64,000 nt of DNA from Isoperla grammatica (taxonomy: Eukaryota; Arthropoda; Insecta; Plecoptera; Perlodidae), in assembly GCA_945910005.1 (NCBI GenBank), contig OX246747.1, positions 7,775,966-7,839,965 of the forward strand, in the 5' to 3' direction. This document shows positions 56,522 to 64,000 of this stretch, piece after piece. How positions within the stretch are numbered: the first letter of the stretch is position 1; the number at the start of each line of letters is the position of its first letter. Both the position numbers and the translations under genes were made by a program. The notes under the pieces were generated by a model that was given only the letters and a program-made list of their open reading frames with translations, had not been told where the DNA came from and made no database searches.

Positions 56522-57900
56522 TTATGCAAAACACTTGCAGAGACTAATGTTTCGTTTTTTGGCTGGTGTATACAAAAGAGTCCTTCCACTCACATGAAAG
56601 CACCTAAAGCGACTTTCCAGTACATCAAAACAACGCTCAATGCAGCTCCTAGTGGACAAATGGCTGTTATTGTAGCGTGTTACGGCGCCAGGTTCCGGGT
56701 TTCGTACAGGGGTTGGAAGGATGGCCTCCAACGGATATCCTGAGGCTCCTGTCAAATATCAAGCAGCACATGATACCACCGGTATACAAGAGCTAGAAAT
56801 ATTAGTGACTTAGCATAGGCCATCTGGTATACGGAAAGAGAAGTATATAACAATACATATTCATATGGGATGTGCCTGATCACAATAGCAGCAGGCCTAC
56901 ACTAGGCCTATAGTCTCCAATTATTATCTTCTTGAATTTAGGATCTATTGTCGAAGTTAAGCATTTGTAATAAGTAGGCCTAGCATGTTCTGAGCTTCTT
57001 TAAATTAAATAACCAGATGTCTTGCCAGAATCCAGGTGGTCTTTAATATGGCTTTGCCGCCAGATAAAACTATCGTGTGTGCTGCCAAGCCATTGCACAA
57101 TTACATTGACAATCCGCAACTGGGCGTCGCAAATGGCCTGAACATTGATTTTAATGTTTTCCATGTCTTTTAACATAATTCGGTTTGTCCTCATTTGGGG
57201 CTTTCACCGATATATGGGAGCCGTCGACGCAACCAATAACGTTAGGGAACTGGGCCATACCATAGTAATCTGATAATATAATAAAAAAGAGAACTTAGTT
57301 TATAGTAATAACATCTAACCTAGACCTAAGTTACAAGTTTTGAGTACATTGGTAAGCAGAAGCCCTTGATTTAGGCAAGTTTACGCCTTGAACCATCTTG
57401 CACTTTTTGACACAGACCTAGCCTAGCCTTGCCTTAGGCCTAGGCGTAGACCTTGGCCCTAAACCTATTTTAGACCTAGAGCCCTAGCCTAGTTTTAGGC
57501 TTCGGCCTAGGGCCTCTCTAGACCAAGCATGTAGGCCTACATCCAGAACATGTCTTTAGTGTAGACTTGAGATCTATATATAATGTTATTGAGTCTTCTC
57601 TTGCACTAACCTGCCTTAATTCTGGCAATTTGGTTAGCACTGGCCAGCGGTTATCTAATACTGCTTGGAGCAATCGCAACCATAGCTTCACAAGATTTTT
57701 TAAGGACACGGCTGCAGCTATACTGGCCTATCCCAGCCACGTTCCCTAATACATTTTGGAAGCTAGCTAGTGCCATATATCGTAAAGATATTAGCACCTG
57801 TGTGTGGACTGGTAACGCATGTGATCGAGCCGTAACCCTGCCCAACACTGGCTCGAGCTCGTCACTCAGTTCTATGATTACGTGACGAGGAAACCGGTAG
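56522..57900 (-). pseudogene. Harbinger (HARBI1-like) transposase pseudogene, copy 3
   Basis: The minus strand carries most of the transposase: the N-terminal HARBI1 block (LGRATARSHALPVHTQVLIS, about 57848-57660), then, after about 300 bp that may hold an intron (acceptor ATTATCAG near 57270), a first-Asp region FPNVIGCVDGSHISVKAP, the second region NVQAICDAQLRIVNVIVQWL with GSTHDSFIWRQS, and the third region SGYPLEAILPTPVRNP with SCIERCFDVLESRFRC. Domain order matches DDE_Tnp_4. A frameshift at about 57175 and an insertion around 56760-57000 disable it. Homologous 5' sequence continues to about 58270, where a head-B SINE is inserted. Confidence 0.82.
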
Positions 57901-58270
57901 TTTCTAATCAGATCGTTGTCCAGGAGATTTAAAGGATCGAGCCTGTCCCTAAAAACTCGCCGTGGCCTTTCGACATGGTCATCAACCTCTTCAACACCAA
58001 ACGCGATTCAAGCACCGAACGAACATGTCTTGAAGGTTAAGTTGTCTAATATGTCTTGTCTGTCTATTGCAGCCAGTGCTCCAGCATGTCTGACGGAGAG
58101 AACTACGAGCGGTGGCCAGCTGTTGTTGTCATCGTCTTCTAGGCCTAGGCCAACGCCAACCTAACCTATAATTTCGCGGGAAATGAAAAGTATTTCAAAC
58201 AGGAAATGATTGTAATACGTTCTTGCTAAGTATTTATATATACATTTTGCCTTCAAATTAAAACACAAGT

Positions 58271-58886
58271 GACCCGTCTCGGCTCGGGGTAGAATAGGCC
58301 CAGAGTGACTCTGCTAGTCGTACGAGGCGACAAAAGGAGACCCTGCCCCTCCCCCTCCCCACTGTCCCACTGAAGATTTCTCCTCCCACATGGCCCTGCC
58401 CCCTGCCCAGGGACTGCCACCTTATCGTGGTGGGCAGGTTTGCGTGCTTTTTTGATCCCGAGAGCTATGCCGGCGGAAGCGTATGCTTCTGGTAGGGCCA
58501 ACCTAGCCAGACTGGTCGAGGAGGAGAAGTCAGACGAAGTGCAGTCCACACCCCAAACCCCTTTATTCCCCTTTCTCCTTTCCTCACGCTCCCTCCTACT
58601 TGCCCCTTTCCTCCAAACAGCCCCACATTTCATCTTCATATATCACCCACTCATTGTCTCGATTAGCCTCGTTGCAAAAATATGAGACGTGAAGCCCAAA
58701 TAATCAAATGGCCCTGCCCCTCCCTCTCTGGACTCCCGTATGACGACCCACGCGACGTACAATGGACCTGATTCGGATCTGGCTTCTTTCTTCATCATCA
58801 TCTTTCTCATCTTCATTATCACCCGCTCATCGTCTTGATTGGCCATAGTTGCGAAAATAAAAGACGTAAAGCCCCATTAATCTATC
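58271..58886 (+). mobile_element. Head-B SINE, copy 5, carrying a nested head-A SINE
   Basis: The outer element is flanked by the 10-bp duplication AACACAAGTG (left copy ends near 58270, right copy begins near 58891). Its head reads GTCTCGGCTCGGGGTAGAAT and CTAGTCGTACGAGGCGACAA. Head-A copy 8 is inserted in its middle. The right-hand remainder (58720-58886) resumes the head-B middle and tail. Confidence 0.88.
58402..58707 (+). mobile_element. Ribozyme-headed SINE (head A, short subtype), copy 8, nested
   Basis: Flanked by the 12-bp duplication ATGGCCCTGCCC (58390-58401, 58708-58719), which lies in the middle of the host SINE. Ribozyme strands are intact, with CACC/GGTG P3. The tail is slightly altered (GAGACGTGAAGCCC). 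Confidence 0.92.
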
Positions 58887-59338
58887 ATTAGAACACAAGT
58901 GTACGAGATTTTTCAATTAATTATTTTAAATCGAAAGAAGTACAGGTCTGCAATGTTGAATAAATCAACTCGCGGGAGTAAACTTTAAACTCCTGCCACA
59001 AAGCAGGAGTTAAATTTTAGAGTTAAATAACCCCCAAAACTGGTGTACTTCCTTTTGTGGACTCGGAAACTGGAGTAAAGCGTGGCCTACTTAAAAAAAA
59101 AATCTTTTATCTTAACCTCGCTTTGTAGATTCGGGCCTAGTGGTGATAATTGATGCTTATCCTAAATGGTTCAACATACCTTGGTGCTAGTTTGGCTGAA
59201 AAATTGGCATTGCATCTGAAATTGCATAATTCTTCTTGTAGAATTGGCCGACGTGATTAGTTATAGGTCTTCTCCGCAGGTTATACCTTAGGGCACTGCT
59301 CTGATACGCTGCGTCGTTTCTTTTCTTGACCTCTTTGT

Positions 59339-59620
59339 CCTGCCCAGGGGCTGCTACCTTATCGTGGTAGGCAGGTTTGTGCGCTTTGATGATTCCTGGA
59401 GCTATGCCGAAGGAAGAGTATGCTTCTGGTAGGTTCTGGACAGTCAGACGAAATGCAGTCCACAACCCACTCCCTTTTCCTCCCACTCCCCTATCCTCCC
59501 CGCACACCCACTTGCACCTTTGCTCCAGACGCTTCCCTATTTCATCTTCATATTTCACTCACTCATCGTCTCGATTAACCTCGATGGAAAAATGTGAGAC
59601 GTAAAGTCCATCCATCCATC
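59339..59620 (+). mobile_element. Diverged ribozyme-headed SINE (head A), copy 9
   Basis: P1 CCTGCC (59339-59344), P3 TACC/GGTA (59355-59358, 59366-59369), P1' GGCAGG (59370-59375), J4/2-like GACGAAAT and P2' GCAGTCC (59455-59461). The P3 closing pair is U-A here against C-G in other copies. P4 is shortened. The tail (GTGAGACGTAAAGTCCATCC) is old. Confidence 0.8.
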
Positions 59621-60039
59621 AGAATTGTCGGTCGCTAAAACACATTCCAAATCGCCCAAATCGCGACAAATCGCCCAATCTGACAACCCTGATTGCTAGC
59701 CGAGGCGCGCGTTCGTGAGCGAGTCTGTATCCCCACTCCTGTAGAAAGTGGTGATGCGGCGCGATCAACAAACGAGATACAGAAAGATTCCCAATAGCAT
59801 GGAAGCCAATCCTGACCCCATTTCGTGTGAAACCAAGGCAAACACCACCATCAGAAAAAAATGAACGCCCAAGAACCAGTGCTTTCTGCATGCAACATGG
59901 CCCAGCCCTCACAATTAACAAAAGAACCGCGTCGCCCCGCACCTCCACCTTCTACAGCAGTGGGTATACAGACAACGCGCGCGCCTCGGCTGACAATAGT
60001 CAGTCGACGTTAGGCTCTTGAATGAGAAGGACGTGATAG

Positions 60040-60095
60040 GAACTCGTGATCATGCCAGATGCAATTCTGGCGAAACGTCGAGCAATAGGTGACAG
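60040..60095 (+). ncRNA. Decayed hammerhead-like motif (Penelope-type), tentative
   Basis: CGTGATCATGCCAGATGCAA followed by TTCTGGCGAAACGTCGAGC has a GCCAGA/TCTGGC stem followed by GAAAC, as in hammerhead stem II and core. The CUGAUGA box is mutated to GTGATCA. Hammerheads of this shape occur in Penelope-like elements. Confidence 0.35.
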
Positions 60096-60162
60096 ACTTC
60101 GGACCGCACCAATATACTCGCACAAGCGGCGGAATATCCCGGTAGACAACAAATCTATATAT

Positions 60163-60270
60163 ATAAAGAAAGGATACATTTTACGGTTAAAACCAATCTA
60201 AATTTTATTTTTAATGATAAGTCAACGTTTTGACGACTTTAGCGTCGTCTTTTGTATCCTTTCTTTACAT
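60163..60270 (-). ncRNA. Second decayed hammerhead-like motif within an inverted repeat
   Basis: On minus, GACGACGCTAAAGTCGTC forms a stem-loop followed by AAAACGTTGAC. The outer sequence TAAAGAAAGGATACA is repeated in inverse at the other side, closing the structure. The GAAA box has become AAAA. Possibly another Penelope-like end. Confidence 0.35.
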
Positions 60271-60294
60271 ATTGCAACCAACAAAATCTGAGAA

Positions 60295-60297
<3 letters not shown>

Positions 60298-60369
<72 letters not shown>

Positions 60370-60423
60370 TTCTGGATTTCACATAACTACCACGTCAAGA
60401 GTGTTCTTGAAAAATATTCATAT

Positions 60424-60474
<51 letters not shown>

Positions 60475-60475
60475 C
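60298..60475. repeat. Two (AT)n microsatellites
   Basis: (AT)n at about 60298-60365 and 60424-60470, separated by 58 bp of unique sequence. Confidence 0.95.
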
Positions 60476-61006
60476 AATTATTAGACTATCTAAAGAGTGA
60501 CAAAGTGTAAATAAATTATCCATGGCAGCATTTGCAGAGTATTCTATTTAAAAATGTCAATTTGTTCTAGCTTCATATCGGAACAGCCAAAGCTCGTTAT
60601 CATCCTCGTCATTCTTGTTGCTGTCAGTCATCGCTTGCATGAAGGTTTATGATTATTGGCCCAACTTCCCGGGTATCCATGCCCACTTCTGTGCCCCTAG
60701 TCTCCCTTTTCAGTTTTTCACAGTGGTCGACTCGTTTTGACCATTTCGCTGCCGTTGTGGCCTCTGGGGCACCCTCGCCAACTCTTTTTGCGTTTTTCAC
60801 TGTGTGTTCTCCGTTCCACCCAATAATGTAATTGTAGCTTTGTTTGGTAGTAGGCCCTATGTACTAACAAATTGTATAGATTAGTGCATTTAGACTTAGG
60901 CCTAAGAACTAGTTTAAATACGTTACTCTAGTAACTACAGTGGAACTAGAGTTACAAGCATAAGTTTAAATTAAACTGAAAACGGCCATATTAACAATAG
61001 GCTACA

Positions 61007-61260
61007 GCCCGTGTGAGCCTGGCGAAGAATATACCCAGAGAGACTCTGTTAGTCGTAAGAGGCGACGAAAGGACACCCTGTCTTCCCCCCCCCACACCAC
61101 TGTCCCACTGAATAATTCTCCTCCCACACGGACCTGCCCTCCGTTTTTGGACTCCAATTTGACGACCCATGCGACCTGCAATTGATCTGATTCGGAACTG
61201 GCTTTATTCTTCGTCATCATCTTCATTACCACCCGATCATGTCTTGTGCAATCATCAAAA
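61007..61260 (+). mobile_element. Old head-B SINE, copy 6
   Basis: GCCCGTGTGAGCCTGGCGAA, GACTCTGTTAGTCGTAAGAG, then the diverged middle. The tail is mostly missing. Confidence 0.7.
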
Positions 61261-61296
61261 GTGCACCTAAATAACATTTTTATTGCATGAAGAGAA

Positions 61297-61673
61297 CCTG
61301 CCCAGGGACTGCTACCTTATCGCGGTGGGCAGGTTAGCGTGCTTTAATGATTCCTAGAGCTATGCCGGCGGAAGCGTATGCTTCTGGTAGGGCCACCCTA
61401 GCCGGACTGGTCGAGGAGGAGAAGTCAGACGAAGTGCAGTCCACACCCCAATCCCCTTCCCCCCCCCTGTCCCTTTGAATATTTCTCCTCCCACTTGGCC
61501 CTACCCTCCCTTGCTGGACTCCCGTATGACAACTCACGCGACGTACAATGGATCTGATTCGGATGTGGCTTTATTCTTCATTATCATCTTTCTCATCTTC
61601 ATTACCACCCGCTCATCGTCTCGATTAGCCATCGTTGCATAAATATGAGACGTTAAGCCCCATTAATCAATCA
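61297..61673 (+). mobile_element. Ribozyme-headed SINE (head A, long subtype), copy 10
   Basis: Intact ribozyme strands with TACC/GGTG P3 and L3 TTATCGC, standard middle and tail. It is followed at 61676-61785 by a tailless middle segment of a short-subtype copy, so two SINEs are juxtaposed. Confidence 0.87.
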
Positions 61674-61814
61674 TCATCTTCCCCTTTCCACCCCCGCCCT
61701 CCTATTGGCCCGTTTCCTCCAAAAAGCCCCCTATTTCATCTTCATATATCACCCACTCATTGTCTCGATTAGCCTCTTCGTACCAGTGAAAGAAGAATTG
61801 CCCTACTGAATTGC

Positions 61815-62200
61815 CTAGCGTGTAAGTTCAACGCTAATCAGCCGCTGTTGCAACCTGCGTGCATTTGTCAGGAGGGGGTTTACATTTCTGATGACTTCAG
61901 CTTCAGCTTGCTCTCCACCAATTCCCATTCCGAAGTCTAGTTCCCCTTCAGCGTCATGGTCTTGCGCAGCTGATGGAGGAACGCCGTACTCCACACACAT
62001 ATTGTGGAGTACCGCGGCAGCCATAATTATTTGAGATGCCTTCTCAGCACGGTAATGCAATACCCTATGCCTGAGAAGGCATCTCCAGCGACTCTTTAAT
62101 AATCCATTACAACGCTCCACGATACTCCGTGCCCGCATTTGGTGGCGGTTGTGTTTGCCACTCTTGGGCATCAGTGTTTGCCACTGCCAGTGGAGTAAAG
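61815..62200 (-). pseudogene. Harbinger transposase C-terminal fragment
   Basis: The minus strand encodes MRARSIVERCNGLLKSRWRC, LLRHRVLHYRAEKASQIIMA and AAVLHNMCVEYGV, the third-catalytic-region and LHN block of DDE_Tnp_4 Harbinger transposases. A Gly/Glu-rich C-terminus follows to a stop near 61815. N-terminal parts are missing. Open for 118 codons, but isolated. Confidence 0.78.
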
Positions 62201-62438
62201 AGCCACGGCTACTAAAGGATAACCACTATCGCCGGTAATTTAACTTGTATTAGTCTCTGTTATTTTTTTAATTAGATAAGATTAAACATTAAGGCTGCAA
62301 ATGGGCCATAACTGCCTGGTGGCTACTAATGTAGGCCTATGTTATGATTTGAATACCGTAAACATTTAGGGGGAATCACGAAGTAAGGTACAAGGGCCCA
62401 ATTTTGATAAGGTGTTAGATAAATTATTGCAATTAATA

Positions 62439-62823
62439 CCTGCCCAGGGACTGCCACCTTATCGTGGTGGGCAGGTTTGCGTGCTCTGTTGATCCCGAGA
62501 GCTATGCCGGCGGAAGCGTATGCTTCTGGTAGGGCCACCCAAGCCGGACTGGTCGAGAAGGAGAAGTCAGACGAAGTGCAGTCCACACCCCAATCCCCTT
62601 TCTCCCCCACTGTCCCATTGAATATTTCTCTTCCCACTTGGCCCTGCCCTCCCTTGCTGGACTCCCGTATGACGACTCACGCGACGTACAATGTATCTGA
62701 TTCGGATGTGGCTTTATTCTTTATTATCATCTTTCTCATCTTCATTATCACCCGCTCATCGTCTCGATTAGCCATCGTTGCATAAATATGAAACGTTAAG
62801 CCCCATTAATCAATCAATCAATC
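62439..62823 (+). mobile_element. Ribozyme-headed SINE (head A, long subtype), copy 11
   Basis: All ribozyme strands present. Differences from copy 3 are few (GAGAAGGAG in P4, AATGTATCTG, GAAACGTTAAG). Located within the gypsy pol remnant. Confidence 0.9.
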
Positions 62824-62825
62824 CA

Positions 62826-64000
62826 CTTTTTTCACATACACACACGTTTACACTCTCACTTAAACTTGAACTCACAAATTTTTCCACTAACGACACCTTT
62901 GTATTCTTAGGCATAATAAGCTCCTCCATACTAACGTTCACTAACTTCGTCAGACACGTCTGCCCAACTACTTTAGTAACAATCCTGGCACTATATACTC
63001 CATGTATTAACAACTCCTGAGGCTCTAACAACACCTCTGTGCCCCTCAAAGAATCTAACCCGTCACTCCCCACTCCCAACTTTAACCTCACTAACTTCTC
63101 ACTACGAGGAGGTAAAACAACATCAGTAACACAACATGCATACAACGTACATGCACCCTCCGAAGAAGAATAGGGATCTGCCTCAACAGACTTTTCAGAC
63201 TAAAAGGGGTTCAGTTTATCAACTGAAGAATTTGATTCAACAGGGGTAGCTACTCCCTGAATCCCCACCTTCTCAGTAACCTCCTTACCAGTCCTACTTG
63301 CAGGTTCCACACTTTGATTCAACTTCCTGCCCATGGACTGCTACCTTATCGCGGTGGGCAGGTTTGCGTGCTTTAATGATTCCTAGAGCTATGCCGGCGG
63401 AAGCGTATGCTTCTGGTAGGGCCACCCTAGCCGGACTGGTCGAGGAGGAGAAGTCAGACGAAGTGCAGTCCACAACCCAAGCCCCTTTCCTCCACCTTCC
63501 CCTTTCCACCCCGCCCTCCTATTGGCCCCTTTCCTCCAAACAGCCCCCTATTTCATCTTCATATATCACCCACTCATCGTCTCGATTAGCCTCGTTGCAA
63601 AAATATGAGACGTTAAGCCCAAATAATCAATAATCAATTTGATTCAACTTATGCACTGGGTTCATGACTCCCAGCACATTAGTATTACTCAAAGTTCCCA
63701 ACCCATTGTCCCCGTACACGTTCATTAACCGAATGTCTCCTACCGATAGCCTTAACAACGCTTTCGGCAAATCAATCACTGCTCCCCATCTCTTGAACAA
63801 GTCATATCCAATAACAGCCACATACCCATCTGGCATATCACTTACAACAAACTCTGACGTCACTTCTAAATCATTATCAAATATAACACTAACCACCTGG
63901 TTACCATACAAACGTAACTCACCTCCCGTAATTCCTTTAACTGTCAAATCTACTTCCAATACTTTCGCTCCTGACACACCACATCGAATTAAAGAAACTT
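62826..64000 (-). pseudogene. Ty3/gypsy pol remnant (protease to pre-RT linker), split by SINE copy 12
   Basis: From the window edge on minus: a retropepsin-like C-terminal part (EFVVSDMPDGYVAVIGYDLF, GAVIDLPKALLRL), then SINE copy 12, then a linker and the block DVVLPPRSEKLVRLKL ... LLEPQELLIHGVYSAR ... VSMEELIMPKNTKVSL, typical of the segment between protease and RT in gypsy elements. The frame continues across the SINE site except for one in-frame stop near 63200. SINE copy 11 marks the downstream end. The element extends beyond the window, so its status cannot be judged fully. Confidence 0.75.
63326..63637 (+). mobile_element. Ribozyme-headed SINE (head A, short subtype), copy 12, with target duplication
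   Basis: A perfect 13-bp duplication TTTGATTCAACTT (63313-63325 and 63638-63650) frames the copy, which starts CCTGCCCATGGACTGC. L3 reads TTATCGC as in copies 6 and 10. Inserted into the gypsy pol remnant. Confidence 0.93.

Overview
This window looks like repeat-dense nuclear DNA from an animal, most likely a marine invertebrate. The evidence is spliced exons with GT/AG junctions, one C2HC zinc-finger gene, and a broad mix of metazoan transposons: Harbinger, hAT, pogo, Ty3/gypsy, L1/Tx1-like and CR1/L2/Jockey-like non-LTR elements. Scattered AGGCCTA-rich tracts, a LINE with a 2A-like peptide and a foldback element of the sea-urchin TU type lean towards a deuterostome such as an echinoderm. 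That placement is inference.

Layout. 0-3.4 kb: Harbinger debris, a Myb/SANT exon and the first SINEs. 4.3-6.4 kb: the one convincing host-type gene, with three visible exons joined by phase-1 introns and ending in ten nearly identical C2HC fingers. 7.1-9.4 kb: a collapsed gypsy pol interrupted by a 25 x 54-bp minisatellite. 10.8-14.5 kb: a TA-flanked inverted-repeat element, a Harbinger fragment and a decayed LINE. 15.4-19.8 kb: a 22-bp minisatellite and a gypsy gag remnant. 20.7-28.9 kb: SINEs, an L1/Tx1-like pseudogene, Harbinger exons and a LINE 3' end. 29.4-33.8 kb: a 27/30-bp minisatellite, a pogo-like DNA-binding fragment and a hAT-like pseudogene. 33.77-40.80 kb: one 7.03-kb foldback-like transposon with an 8-bp target duplication and strictly 16-bp-phased end arrays. 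43.2-46.5 kb: (TAA)n-separated cassettes, a LINE fragment and 64-bp repeats. 47.5-51.0 kb: an intact LINE ORF with a 2A motif, a PHD-like finger, endonuclease and reverse transcriptase. 53.8-64 kb: a TTAA-flanked element, an RCC1 fragment, a Harbinger pseudogene, nested SINEs and a gypsy pol remnant.

The most interesting system is a SINE superfamily. About a dozen copies (roughly 300-390 bp) begin exactly at the P1 strand of what folds as an HDV-like self-cleaving ribozyme, and several are framed by perfect 11-13-bp target-site duplications. The same 3' tail (GAGACGTTAAGCCC plus an AATC-type repeat) is also carried by copies with an unrelated head containing GTCGTAAGAGGCGAC and by copies with a tRNA-derived head. 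One tail, presumably recognised by one LINE, therefore appears to be shared by three different 5' modules.

Apart from the zinc-finger gene, the LINE ORF and a few isolated exons, nearly everything is transposon-derived and decayed. Several long open frames in the window are by-products of tandem repeats. Stretches not listed (for example 12.2-13.0, 14.5-15.3, 23.65-24.4, 40.8-41.4 and 51.4-52.6 kb) show nothing I can identify.
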